Assembly: GCA_023390055.1 (NCBI GenBank)
Contig: JAEWDP010000100.1
Coordinates: 1 to 40,045, forward strand
DNA from: Pseudomonadota bacterium
GTDB taxonomy: Bacteria; Pseudomonadota; Alphaproteobacteria; Rhizobiales; Rhizobiaceae
Direction of reading: 5' to 3'
DNA: 40,045 nucleotides
A model generated the notes under the pieces. It was not told the DNA's origin and did not search any database. It saw only the letters and a program-made list of their open reading frames with translations. The translations under genes were made by a program, and so were the position numbers. Shown here piece by piece: positions 32,239-40,045 of this stretch; within the stretch, counting starts at the first letter, position 1, and every line of letters begins with the position of its first letter.

Positions 32239-33290
32239 TGGCCACTGTCGATTGTCGTGACATCCGCAAGGTTTATGGCGCCATGGAGGTCATGCGTGAG
32301 TTCAACCTTGCGGTGGCGGATCATGAATTTGTCGTTTTTCTCGGCCCTTCCGGCTGCGGAAAGTCCACGATGCTGCGCATGATCGCCGGTCTGGAAGAGA
32401 TCACCGGTGGCGATCTTTTGATCGGCGGCGAGCGTATGAATGATCGGGATCCAGGTGACCGTGGCATTGCCATGGTCTTCCAGAACTACGCGCTCTATCC
32501 CCATATGAGTGTCAGGGAAAACATCACTTTTGGCCTGGAGCGCTCAGGTGTCGCAAAGCCGGCCATTGACGAGCGATTGGCTCCGGTCATAGACGCACTT
32601 GGTCTTGACGTTTACCTCTCTCGCAAGCCTTCGGAACTCTCCGGCGGCCAGCAGCAACGGGTGGCGATCGCGCGTGCGATGATCAAGACGCCGGAGGTTT
32701 TCCTGTTTGACGAGCCGCTGTCCAACCTGGACGCCAAATTGCGCGGCAGCCTGCGCGTCGAGATTGCCCGCCTCCATCGCGATCTGAAGACGACAAGCAT
32801 TTATGTGACGCATGACCAGCTTGAGGCCATGACACTCGCCGACCGGATCGTCTTGATGAAGGATGGAAAAATAGAGCAGATGGGCACCCCGGAAGAAATC
32901 TATCAGGTGCCGGCGAACCTGTTCGTTGCAGGTTTCATTGGAACGCCGAACATGAATTTCCTGCCGCTGGACGGATCCGGGATGACCCTGGGCGACGATG
33001 CGGTCCGTCTCACGGCACCGTTCCAGCTTGGCCATGGGCCGGTTATTGTCGGCATCCGCCCAGGCGCTTTCAAACTGACGGATCAAGATGGTGCTTATCG
33101 TGGACGCGTGGAGCGTAACGAGTTTCACGGAGAAACACGGCTTCTGACACTTCGCAATGACCGCCATGAGATCAACGTCGCTTTGCCAGCTTCCGCCCGC
33201 GTAAACGAAGGTGATGTGATTGGCCTCAATGTTGCATCTCAGGATCTTCACCTCTTCGAACCGGACACTGGCAGACGGCTTACTGGCTAA
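32238..33290 (+). CDS. ABC transporter ATP-binding protein, MalK/UgpC type
   Basis: Cytoplasmic ATPase that powers the importer. The 350 residues show Walker A GPSGCGKST (36-44), Q-loop MVFQNYALYPHM, ABC signature LSGGQQQRVAIARAM (134-148), Walker B VFLFDEPLSNLDAKLRG (from 154) and the H-loop VTHDQLEAMTLAD. A C-terminal TOBE/OB regulatory domain follows (GPVIVGIRPGAF onward), as in MalK/UgpC. It starts inside the dehydrogenase stop (TGATG) and closes the five-gene operon. No clear terminator follows in 33291-33400. Confidence 0.95.
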   Translation: MATVDCRDIRKVYGAMEVMREFNLAVADHEFVVFLGPSGCGKSTMLRMIAGLEEITGGDLLIGGERMNDRDPGDRGIAMVFQNYALYPHMSVRENITFGLERSGVAKPAIDERLAPVIDALGLDVYLSRKPSELSGGQQQRVAIARAMIKTPEVFLFDEPLSNLDAKLRGSLRVEIARLHRDLKTTSIYVTHDQLEAMTLADRIVLMKDGKIEQMGTPEEIYQVPANLFVAGFIGTPNMNFLPLDGSGMTLGDDAVRLTAPFQLGHGPVIVGIRPGAFKLTDQDGAYRGRVERNEFHGETRLLTLRNDRHEINVALPASARVNEGDVIGLNVASQDLHLFEPDTGRRLTG

Positions 33291-33731
33291 GCTGTCGTCA
33301 GAAGAGACATGACTATCGGCATTGCTGAAGCTCGATCCTTACGAGTGGTTTGATATCTCACTAATGCTCCCCGCCATAATCCGAACCCATTATCCGGCAG
33401 ATCCGTTCTGCTGGATTTCGATTGAAGGCTGCTCAGGCCTTTGTTGCCCATGATCAAAGCTCGAGATCATCAACGCCAGTCACGAATTTCCTGACGGCGC
33501 GCTAGGTCAGGGTCGATATCATCGCAGCTTCAGGACAGTTGCTTTCCTTACGGTCTGAGTTTCATGGCAAACGGTCTCGCCAAGGGCGGAACTGAAAGTC
33601 CGTGATGCGAAATTGGTCGACCCGACCGTAGTGCTTTCTTTGTTAGCCCCACCCTTGCTGCTTAGGGCTCGATCCTCTAAGAAATCGCACCAATTGCCGG
33701 CTCTGGAAGCTGGCGGCAATGGAAGAGAAAA
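33291..33731. other. 441-base intergenic region before hisS
   Basis: No convincing gene, known RNA or strong hairpin is seen. A leftward frame at 33519-33719 resembles nothing I recognise and overlaps the probable hisS promoter area. The region separates the ABC operon from the his genes and marks the right edge of the catabolic island. Confidence 0.5.
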
Positions 33732-35246
33732 ATGAGCGAAAAGCAGAAAAAGCCCCAGAAACTAAAAGCCCGCCTGCCGCGTGGCTTCGTTGATCGCTCG
33801 GCTGCAGATATCCATGCCACCAACGAGATGATCGAGAAGATCCGCGAGGTCTATGAGCGCTACGGCTTTGATCCGGTGGAAACACCGCTTTTCGAGTATA
33901 CCGATGCGCTTGGAAAATTCCTTCCCGACAGCGATCGCCCCAACGAAGGCGTCTTCTCGCTGCAGGACGATGATGATCAGTGGATGAGCCTGCGCTACGA
34001 CCTGACTGCACCACTTGCACGTCATGTCGCGGAAAATTTCAACGAGATCCAACTTCCATTTCGCACCTATCGGGCAGGCTATGTGTTCCGCAACGAAAAG
34101 CCTGGTCCCGGACGGTTTCGACAGTTCATGCAATTCGATGCGGATACCGTTGGCGCGCCAGGTGTCCAGGCTGATGCCGAAATGTGCATGATGATGGCCG
34201 ACACGCTCGAAGCCCTGGGTATCAGGCGCGGTGACTACGTGATCCGCGTGAACAATCGCAAAGTGCTTGATGGCGTCATGGAGGCAATCGGCATTGGCGG
34301 CGATGACCAGGCGGGCAAGCGGCTGAACGTGCTTCGTGCCATCGACAAACTCGACAAATTCGGTCCAGAAGGCGTGCGGCTCTTGCTCGGCGAAGGCCGC
34401 AAGGACGAATCCGGCGACTTCACAAAGGGTGCTGGACTGGATGCCGTCCAGATCGACAAGGTCCTCTTCTTCGTCGGTATCAAGGATTACGCTCAAAGTG
34501 CCAGCGAGCTGGCGGATCTCGTCTCCGGTACCTCCAAGGGTGCAGATGGCGTTGATGAACTGAATACGATTGCGGCACTTGTCTCAAGTGCCGGCTATGA
34601 CGCGACGCGTATCAGGATCGATCCCTCCGTCGTCCGCGGCCTGGAATATTATACCGGCCCCGTATACGAAGCCGAGCTTCTCTTCGATGTGACGAACGAA
34701 AAGGGCGAAAAAGTTGTTTTCGGATCCGTCGGCGGCGGTGGACGCTATGACGGTCTGGTCTCGCGGTTCATGGGACAACCGGTTCCTGCCACGGGCTTTT
34801 CCATTGGCGTTTCCCGTCTGATGACGGCCCTGAAAAACCTTGGAAAGCTCGGACAGGACGAAATCCTGGCGCCCGTCCTGGTCACGGTCATGGACGGCGA
34901 TCAGGAAAGCATGGCCCGCTACCAGATCATGACGCAAAAACTGCGTGCAGAAGGCATTCGAGCCGAAATGTATCAGGGAAACTGGAAGAAATTCGGCAAC
35001 CAGCTCAAATATGCCGACCGCCGCGGGTCTCCGATCGCCATCATTCAAGGTGGAGATGAGAGGGCGCAAGGTGTTGTCCAGATCAAGGACCTGATCGAGG
35101 GCAAGAGGCTTTCCGGCGAAATCGCGGATAATGCGGCATGGCGTGAGGCGCGCGTGGCCCAACAAACAGTTCCAGAGGCAGACCTCGTGTCTTGCGTGAA
35201 GAAGATCCTCGAGGCACAGGCGGAAGACCGAAGGCAGGGTGGATAA
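33732..35246 (+). CDS. hisS: Histidine-tRNA ligase
   Basis: Class II aminoacyl-tRNA synthetase charging tRNA-His in the cytoplasm. The 504 residues match the longer alphaproteobacterial form. Visible features are the motif 1 region RGFVDRSAADIHATNEMIEK, motif 2 YVFRNEKPGPGRFRQF (about 118-133), the histidine-specific RGLEYYTGPVYEAELLFD (near 301) and GGGGRYDGLVSRF, with motif 3 ATGFSIGVSRL (near 352). The C-terminal anticodon-binding domain follows from APVLVTVMDG. The ATG follows GGAAGAGAAAA. It heads an operon with hisZ (3 bases after its stop) and hisG. Confidence 0.97.
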   Translation: MSEKQKKPQKLKARLPRGFVDRSAADIHATNEMIEKIREVYERYGFDPVETPLFEYTDALGKFLPDSDRPNEGVFSLQDDDDQWMSLRYDLTAPLARHVAENFNEIQLPFRTYRAGYVFRNEKPGPGRFRQFMQFDADTVGAPGVQADAEMCMMMADTLEALGIRRGDYVIRVNNRKVLDGVMEAIGIGGDDQAGKRLNVLRAIDKLDKFGPEGVRLLLGEGRKDESGDFTKGAGLDAVQIDKVLFFVGIKDYAQSASELADLVSGTSKGADGVDELNTIAALVSSAGYDATRIRIDPSVVRGLEYYTGPVYEAELLFDVTNEKGEKVVFGSVGGGGRYDGLVSRFMGQPVPATGFSIGVSRLMTALKNLGKLGQDEILAPVLVTVMDGDQESMARYQIMTQKLRAEGIRAEMYQGNWKKFGNQLKYADRRGSPIAIIQGGDERAQGVVQIKDLIEGKRLSGEIADNAAWREARVAQQTVPEADLVSCVKKILEAQAEDRRQGG

Positions 35247-35249
35247 CCC

Positions 35250-36434
35250 ATGCGCCTGAACGACATGCCGGATTTTTCGGATGAGCTCCTCAGTGAATTT
35301 CAGGCGCGCCAGACCGCCCGCGTGAGCACGCCGGTCATCCAGCCTGCTGATCCTTTCTTGGATATGGCGGGCGAGGATCTGCGCCGTCGTATATTTCTGA
35401 CTGAGAGCGAAACAGGCAAAAGCCTCTGCCTGCGTCCGGAATTCACCATTCCGGTCTGTTTACGTCATATTCAAACGGCGACCGGAACACCGAAGCGCTA
35501 TTCCTATCTCGGCGAGGTCTTTCGCCAGCGGCGTGAGGGTGCAAACGAGTTCTTCCAAGCCGGTATCGAGGATCTTGGCGAACCGGACATCGCGGCAGCA
35601 GACGCACGGGCAATTCTGGACGCATTCGGTATCCTGGAAAAGCTTCTTCCGGGTCAAAAACTTAGTCTTGTGCTGGGCGATCAGGCTGTGTTCGAGGCTG
35701 TCGTCAAGTCACTTGGTCTGCCCCTTGGCTGGCAGAAACGGCTGATCCATGCCTTTGGCAACATGGCGCATCTGGAAGGGATGCTGGAGCGGCTTGCAAA
35801 GCCACAGCCGGTGGTCGGGCTTGAACGGGAAATCGCCATGCTGGTTGCTGCAGGCGATGAGGCGGAACTGGTCGCACGGATCGACCGGACTATGCAGGAA
35901 ACCGGCTATTCCACCAATGCCAGTCGCAAGCCGCTGGAGATCGCCCGTCGACTGAAGGAAAAACAGGCTCTTGCGGATACCCACCTTAGTCAAGGTGTTC
36001 TTGTGCTGCTTCGCGAATTTCTGACGCTGCAATTGCCACTTTCCGATGCCTCGGCAGCGCTGGCTCGCTTTGGAGAGGCCGCGGGTCTCGATCTTGGCGC
36101 TGCCATTGCCCAGTTTGATGCGAGGCTTGTGGCGCTTGAAGCGGCTGGAGCTGATCTTGGCGCAATGACCTACCGTGCGGCCTTCGGCCGGCCGCTTGAT
36201 TATTATACCGGTCTCGTCTTCGAGGTGATGAGCGAGGACGGGACCGTCGTGCTGGCAGGTGGAGGGCGTTTCGACCGACTGATGACACTTCTTGGTGCGG
36301 CAGATCATATTCCGGCCGTAGGCTTTGCGCTCTGGCTCGACCGGATCGGCGCGATGAGGGATGGTGGGATGAGCCAGACCATAGCAGCTGAGACGCGTCT
36401 AGGTCGGACGGATCAGGAAAAGAGCGGCCAATGA
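35250..36434 (+). CDS. hisZ: ATP phosphoribosyltransferase regulatory subunit HisZ
   Basis: HisRS-like paralogue without charging activity that binds short HisG and gives it catalytic competence and histidine feedback. The 394 residues keep class II core remnants: LRRRIFLTESETGKSLCLRP, EVFRQRREGANEFFQAGIED (motif 2 area), PLDYYTGLVFEVM, and GGGRFDRLM. No anticodon-binding domain follows, unlike HisS. The ATG at 35250 follows AGGGTGGA; an ATG at 35265 is an alternative. Its stop overlaps the hisG start (ATGA), matching an obligate complex of the two products. Confidence 0.95.
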   Translation: MRLNDMPDFSDELLSEFQARQTARVSTPVIQPADPFLDMAGEDLRRRIFLTESETGKSLCLRPEFTIPVCLRHIQTATGTPKRYSYLGEVFRQRREGANEFFQAGIEDLGEPDIAAADARAILDAFGILEKLLPGQKLSLVLGDQAVFEAVVKSLGLPLGWQKRLIHAFGNMAHLEGMLERLAKPQPVVGLEREIAMLVAAGDEAELVARIDRTMQETGYSTNASRKPLEIARRLKEKQALADTHLSQGVLVLLREFLTLQLPLSDASAALARFGEAAGLDLGAAIAQFDARLVALEAAGADLGAMTYRAAFGRPLDYYTGLVFEVMSEDGTVVLAGGGRFDRLMTLLGAADHIPAVGFALWLDRIGAMRDGGMSQTIAAETRLGRTDQEKSGQ

Positions 36435-37144
36435 ACACCATTACGATCGCGTTGCCGTCCAAGGGACGCATCAAGGAGGACACGGCATCCGTTTTCAAGC
36501 GTGCGGGTCTTGCCATATCCTCGGTTGGAAATGATCGCTCTTATCGCGGCCTCGTCCATGGCATGGAAAAGGTCGAAATCGCCTATCTGTCGGCGTCAGA
36601 AATCGCTCGCGAGCTTGCAAATGGCGCTGTCGATTTCGGGGTGACAGGCGAAGATCTCGTGCGTGAGGGTATGTCAGACGTCGATGAGAAGGTCGAGTTT
36701 TGTGCAAGGCTCGGATTTGGTCATGCAGATGTCGTCGTGGCCGTCCCGGAAATCTGGCTGGATGTCGAGACCATGGCTGACCTCGGTGATGTTGCCGCTG
36801 AGTTCAGGGCGCGCCATGGACGACGGCTTGCAATCGCAACGAAATACTGGCGGCTGACCCAGCAATATTTCTCGGAAAGCCACGGTATCCAGCTCTACCG
36901 GATCGTTGAAAGCCTCGGTGCGACCGAAGGAGCACCGGCAGCTGGCCAGGCGGATATCATCGTCGACATCACTTCCACAGGATCGACGCTGAAGGCAAAC
37001 CATCTGAAGATCCTCAGCGATGGCGTGATCTTGCGCTCGCAAGCTTGCCTCGTGCGCGCTCGCAAGCAGGCTCACAGAGATGATGCGCGAATTGCCGGGA
37101 TTGTTGAAGCGGTCGGCGCATCGGTGGCTCTGGATCATGCCTGA
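36431..37144 (+). CDS. hisG: ATP phosphoribosyltransferase catalytic subunit, short form
   Basis: First enzyme of histidine synthesis, joining ATP and PRPP. At 237 residues it is the short form that lacks the C-terminal ACT-like regulatory domain, consistent with hisZ just upstream. Family motifs: IALPSKGRIKEDTASVFKRA near the start, ELANGAVDFGVTGEDLVREG in the middle and the PRPP-loop region DIIVDITSTGSTLKANHLKI. The longer spacing and insertions (WRLTQQYFSESHGIQLYRIV) match the rhizobial short class. A terminator lies 43 bases downstream. Confidence 0.95.
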   Translation: MNTITIALPSKGRIKEDTASVFKRAGLAISSVGNDRSYRGLVHGMEKVEIAYLSASEIARELANGAVDFGVTGEDLVREGMSDVDEKVEFCARLGFGHADVVVAVPEIWLDVETMADLGDVAAEFRARHGRRLAIATKYWRLTQQYFSESHGIQLYRIVESLGATEGAPAAGQADIIVDITSTGSTLKANHLKILSDGVILRSQACLVRARKQAHRDDARIAGIVEAVGASVALDHA

Positions 37145-37186
37145 CAGCAACATATGTCTGGTTGGCTGGTATCTACTTGATGCAGA

Positions 37187-37217
37187 AAAGCGCCGGACCA
37201 TTGTGATCCGGCGCTTT
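37187..37217. terminator. Bidirectional terminator between hisG and the DoxX gene
   Basis: AAAGCGCCGGA and TCCGGCGCTTT form a perfect 11-base stem with a 9-base loop (CCATTGTGA). A-run and T-run flanks are built into the stem ends, so it suits both convergent genes. Confidence 0.85.
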
Positions 37218-37249
37218 CGCCTTGAGAGGGATAGTTCTTCGAGTGAAGA

Positions 37250-37684
37250 TTATGCTGCAACGGCAACCGGTGTACGGCGGGCGTCAAGCGAGTAGGCTCC
37301 AGCGCCTGCAGTAGCAAGGGCGAGGAAACCACCGGCAATCGTCAGGTTCTTCATCATCATCAGACCGTTGAACACGGTCAGCATGCCGTTGGCTGCTTCC
37401 GGAAAATCGGGGACATTGATCGCGCCCGAGTGAAAGGCGAGTGCCGTGAATGCCGCAAATGCGGCGAGCAGGACGGCCGAGATGCGCGTCTGGAAGCCCA
37501 CCAGAATGAAGATGCCGGCGATCAGTTCAAAGAGGCCTGCAAGATAGGCGAGAAGTGTCGCAGCAGGTAGTCCCGCACCTGCAATCATGCCGGCAGTGCC
37601 AGCCGGGTCAAGGAGCTTCGGATAGCCCGCGAGGATGAACATGACGGTCACAAATGCCTTGATATCTCCCAGATCAAACCTCAT
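37250..37684 (-). CDS. DoxX family membrane protein
   Basis: Small inner-membrane protein of the DoxX family, whose members are linked to redox or sulfur-oxidation stress but seldom assigned a reaction. The ATG at 37682-37684 has GGAGGG nine bases upstream and gives 144 residues. Four hydrophobic spans are visible, including FVTVMFILAGYPKLLDP with the family G-x2-K-L pattern, LLAYLAGLFELIAGIFILVG and MMMKNLTIAGGFLALATAGA. A longer open frame to 37726 gives no better start. A candidate promoter lies at 37716-37743 (TTGAAA, 16 bases, TATACC on the leftward strand). Confidence 0.9.
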   Translation of the reverse strand: MRFDLGDIKAFVTVMFILAGYPKLLDPAGTAGMIAGAGLPAATLLAYLAGLFELIAGIFILVGFQTRISAVLLAAFAAFTALAFHSGAINVPDFPEAANGMLTVFNGLMMMKNLTIAGGFLALATAGAGAYSLDARRTPVAVAA

Positions 37685-37746
37685 GTAAGACCCTCCACCT
37701 TCTTCCAGGGGTGATGGTATATACATGCATGCGAGGCTTTCAATGC

Positions 37747-37756
37747 TGGTGCACCA
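37747..37756. promoter_or_regulatory. Perfect 10-base palindrome upstream of DoxX
   Basis: TGGTGCACCA lies 63-72 bases before the DoxX ATG and just upstream of the weak promoter match at 37716-37743. It could be an operator; chance is possible. Confidence 0.25.
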
Positions 37757-38141
37757 AGCAATTCCAAATACCTCCCCTCGACGTTTTCATCGTCGCAACG
37801 GAGTATTGAGTTCGGGCCGGTTTGCGGGTTCCTTGAGCAACAGTTCGAAATCACGCCAAGATTGTCGCCTAACGACGAACGCCATGCCAAAACGGTAATC
37901 CCCCTTATGAGGCGCTGTTTTCACTCTTGTGCGTAAGGCTGCGAGCTTTGCGAAGATCCTGCAAAGTCAGATATTCGGTTTGAAGGCGATCGGCCTCGAT
38001 TGTCGCTCGACGTTCAGGCGACAAGCTTGCCATCATTTCTTTTCATATGGCTGCGATAACTGTGAACCATTCCTTGACGATGCTTGTCAAAAGCATGCGC
38101 GGGGACGGCAGGAGCCTCGTTGCAACCGCGTCTGAATGCGA

Positions 38142-38167
38142 AAAGGGCGGCACGAAGGCCGCCCTTT
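38142..38167 (-). terminator. groEL terminator
   Basis: AAAGGGCGGC and GCCGCCCTTT form a perfect 10-base stem with a 6-base loop (ACGAAG), 41 bases past the groEL stop. On the leftward strand the stem ends in TTTT, a normal intrinsic terminator. Confidence 0.85.
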
Positions 38168-38207
38168 CCTGAACTGAACCGGATGGCTCAGATGCGAGAC
38201 ATCAGTC

Positions 38208-39854
38208 TCACATCATATCCATGCCGCCCATTCCGCCCATGCCGCCCGGCATGCCGCCGCCCATAGGAGCGTCCTTCTTCGGCAGTTCGGCGATCATGGC
38301 TTCCGTCGTAACGAGGAGACCAGCGATCGAAGCTGCGTCCTGAAGTGCGGTGCGAACGACCTTGACCGGGTCGACGATACCCATGGCGATCATGTCGCCA
38401 TACTCGCCGGTCTGAGCGTTGTAGCCGTAGTTGTCAGTGCCACCTTCGAGGATCTTGCCAACAACGATGGATGCTTCATCACCAGCGTTTTCAGCGATCT
38501 GGCGGGCCGGAGCCTGCAGAGCACGGCGAACGATATTGACGCCAGCTTCCTGGTCAGCGTTCTCACCCTTGACCGACAACTGAGCCGCGGCACGAAGAAG
38601 GGCAACACCGCCACCAGCGACAATGCCTTCTTGAACTGCAGCGCGCGTCGCGTTGAGAGCGTCGTCGATGCGGTCCTTCTTTTCCTTCACTTCAACTTCC
38701 GTCGAGCCGCCAACGCGGATCACGGCAACGCCGCCAGCGAGCTTGGCAAGACGTTCCTGCAGCTTCTCGCGGTCGTAATCGGAAGTGGTTTCTTCGATCT
38801 GAGCCTTTATCTGGCCAACGCGACCTTCGATGTCGGACTTCTGGCCGGCACCGTCGACGATCGTCGTGTTTTCCTTGGTGATCGATACCTTCTTCGCACG
38901 GCCGAGCATGTCGAGTGTGACATTTTCGAGCTTGATGCCGAGATCTTCGGAGATGACAGTGCCGCCCGTCAGGATGGCGATGTCTTCCAGCATGGCCTTG
39001 CGGCGATCACCGAAGCCTGGAGCCTTGACGGCAGCAATCTTCAGGCCACCACGCAGCTTGTTGACGACGAGCGTGGCGAGTGCTTCGCCTTCAACGTCTT
39101 CAGCAATGATGAGAAGCGGCTTGCCGGACTGAACGACAGCTTCGAGAACCGGCAGCATGGCCTGAAGGTTCGAAAGCTTCTTTTCGTGCAGGAGGATGTA
39201 TGCATCGTCGAGATCGGCGATCATCTTTTCCGGATTGGTGACGAAGTAAGGCGACAGATAACCGCGGTCGAACTGCATGCCTTCAACGACTTCAAGCTCG
39301 GTTTCGGCGGTCTTGGCTTCTTCAACCGTGATAACGCCTTCATTGCCGACCTTCTGCATTGCTTCAGCAATGTCGAGGCCGATCTGCTGCTCGCCATTGG
39401 CGGAGATGGTGCCAACCTGTGCGACTTCTTCAGACGTGTTGATCTTCTTGGCCTTGGCCTGGAGATCGGCAACGACGGCCTTGACGGCGAGGTCGATACC
39501 GCGCTTCAGATCCATCGGGTTCATGCCGGCTGCAACAGCCTTGTTGCCTTCGCGAACGATGGACTGGGCGAGAACCGTGGCGGTCGTGGTGCCGTCGCCG
39601 GCAACGTCGTTGGTCTTCGAAGCAACTTCGCGGACCATCTGGGCGCCCATATTTTCGAACTTGTCTTCCAGTTCGATTTCCTTGGCGACCGATACGCCGT
39701 CCTTCGTGATGCGCGGAGCGCCGAAGGACTTGTCGATCACGACGTTACGGCCCTTCGGACCGAGCGTGACCTTGACGGCATCAGCGAGGACGTCGATGCC
39801 GCGCAGCATCTTTTCGCGCGCGCTACGACCGAACTTTACTTCTTTAGCTGCCAT
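38208..39854 (-). CDS. groL: 60 kDa chaperonin GroEL
   Basis: ATP-driven tetradecameric chaperonin that folds proteins in the cytoplasm with GroES. The 548 residues are full length: MAAKEVKFGRSAREKMLRGI at the N-terminus, ATP-site VKVTLGPKGRNV and AGDGTTTATVLAQ, apical-domain VVEGMQFDRGYLSPYFVTN, and GIVAGGGVALLRA near the C-terminal third. It ends in the flexible tail GGGMPGGMGGMGGMDMM. The ribosome site AGGAG is eight bases before the ATG. groES ends 61 bases upstream in the same direction. Any CIRCE element would lie beyond the window, upstream of groES. Rhizobia often have several groEL copies; whether this is the essential one cannot be told here. Confidence 0.98.
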   Translation of the reverse strand: MAAKEVKFGRSAREKMLRGIDVLADAVKVTLGPKGRNVVIDKSFGAPRITKDGVSVAKEIELEDKFENMGAQMVREVASKTNDVAGDGTTTATVLAQSIVREGNKAVAAGMNPMDLKRGIDLAVKAVVADLQAKAKKINTSEEVAQVGTISANGEQQIGLDIAEAMQKVGNEGVITVEEAKTAETELEVVEGMQFDRGYLSPYFVTNPEKMIADLDDAYILLHEKKLSNLQAMLPVLEAVVQSGKPLLIIAEDVEGEALATLVVNKLRGGLKIAAVKAPGFGDRRKAMLEDIAILTGGTVISEDLGIKLENVTLDMLGRAKKVSITKENTTIVDGAGQKSDIEGRVGQIKAQIEETTSDYDREKLQERLAKLAGGVAVIRVGGSTEVEVKEKKDRIDDALNATRAAVQEGIVAGGGVALLRAAAQLSVKGENADQEAGVNIVRRALQAPARQIAENAGDEASIVVGKILEGGTDNYGYNAQTGEYGDMIAMGIVDPVKVVRTALQDAASIAGLLVTTEAMIAELPKKDAPMGGGMPGGMGGMGGMDMM

Positions 39855-39915
39855 TTTGAGAACTCCTGAAAAGGGGTGTCAGCAATATTCTGGTTTACGG
39901 GCAAGAGGCCGAAAA

Positions 39916-40045
39916 TCAGCCGATAATACCCATGATGTCGGATTCCTTCATGATCAGAAGGTCTTCGTCGTTAAGCTTGATTTCAGTGCCTGACCACTTG
40001 CCAAAGAGGATGCGGTCGCCGACCTTGACGTCAAGAGCGATCAGG
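39916..40045 (-). CDS. groS: 10 kDa co-chaperonin GroES (partial, N-terminus outside window)
   Basis: Lid of the GroEL chamber. Only the last 42 residues and the stop are in the window. They read DVKVGDRILFGKWSGTEIKL, then NDEDLLIMKESDIMGIIG, the standard GroES C-terminus. About 55 residues, including the mobile loop, lie beyond position 40045. It is transcribed leftward into groEL as the first gene of a groESL operon. Confidence 0.97.
   Translation of the reverse strand, partial: LIALDVKVGDRILFGKWSGTEIKLNDEDLLIMKESDIMGIIG

Larger units (their letters stand above)
37685..38207. other. 523-base intergenic region between DoxX and groEL genes
   Basis: No convincing gene is seen; frames at 37681-37890 (leftward) and 37929-38135 (rightward) have no family resemblance. 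The content is the DoxX promoter area with the palindrome TGGTGCACCA (37747-37756), a small stem CGACG-N7-CGTCG (37779-37795) and the groEL terminator (38142-38167). Confidence 0.55.

Noticed and set aside
32544..33251. A 235-codon leftward frame opposite the ABC ATPase gene
   Set aside because: The ATPase reading shows complete Walker, signature and H-loop motifs; the reverse frame shows none.
33291..33731. Possible insertion-sequence remnant or T-box leader before hisS
   Set aside because: No terminal repeats, transposase fragments or T-box sequence are recognisable, and T-box control of hisS is not expected in alphaproteobacteria.
33762..34496. A 244-codon leftward frame opposite hisS
   Set aside because: Antisense to clear HisRS motifs with no independent support.
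37929..38135. Small rightward frame between the DoxX and groEL genes
   Set aside because: Non-ATG start, no ribosome site and a Cys/Arg-rich product without resemblance.
38631..39869. A 412-codon rightward open frame opposite groEL
   Set aside because: Fully antisense to a certain gene; long antisense frames are common in GC-rich DNA and the product has no family resemblance.

Overview
The window looks like chromosome of a Rhizobiaceae-type alphaproteobacterium (Agrobacterium, Rhizobium or Sinorhizobium relatives). The evidence is a plant-type glutamate-cysteine ligase, a rhizobial-style hisS-hisZ-hisG operon with a short HisG, groES-groEL, the GlcDEF glycolate oxidase operon, tandem YkuD L,D-transpeptidases, and many TRAP and ABC uptake systems with SorC, DeoR and AraC regulators. 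No tRNA, rRNA, CRISPR array, transposase or integrase was recognised. The genus call is inference from gene content.

Layout. 1-8056 is housekeeping and central metabolism: the N-terminal two thirds of gshA, then rsmE, a PiT phosphate transporter and a NUDIX hydrolase, all leftward, followed by rightward glcD-glcE-glcF. 8248-13112 is a leftward five-gene catabolic operon: SorC regulator, TRAP binding protein, TRAP small and large permeases, and an SMP-30 type lactonase. 13641-17254 holds two tandem L,D-transpeptidases, 3-methyladenine DNA glycosylase I and a HAD hydrolase. 17712-33290 is a catabolic island. A leftward TRAP operon diverges from a DeoR regulator, which is followed by three flavoprotein oxidoreductase genes and an FGGY kinase. 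Next come a convergent AraC regulator and a divergent ABC operon (binding protein, two permeases, polyol-type dehydrogenase, ATPase). 33732-40045 returns to housekeeping: hisS-hisZ-hisG, DoxX, groEL and the 3' end of groES.

How the genes work together. In the large island, copies of a TGACC-N4-GGTCA palindrome lie in both promoters flanking the DeoR gene. In each promoter one copy fills the gap between a TTGACA -35 box and the presumed -10. This predicts one DeoR-controlled regulon: TRAP import, oxidation by three flavoproteins (one with a fused [2Fe-2S] domain) and phosphorylation by a glycerol-kinase-like FGGY enzyme whose substrate site differs from GlpK. The adjacent AraC/ABC/dehydrogenase operon lacks this operator and looks separately induced, probably by a polyol. 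The SorC/TRAP/SMP-30 operon suggests uptake of a sugar acid or aldonolactone, but it carries no dehydrogenase or kinase of its own.

The strongest candidates for something undescribed are the three-flavoprotein plus kinase pathway with its DeoR promoter architecture, and a pair of mutually exclusive hairpins in the leader of the ABC binding-protein gene. Substrates cannot be read from the sequence.
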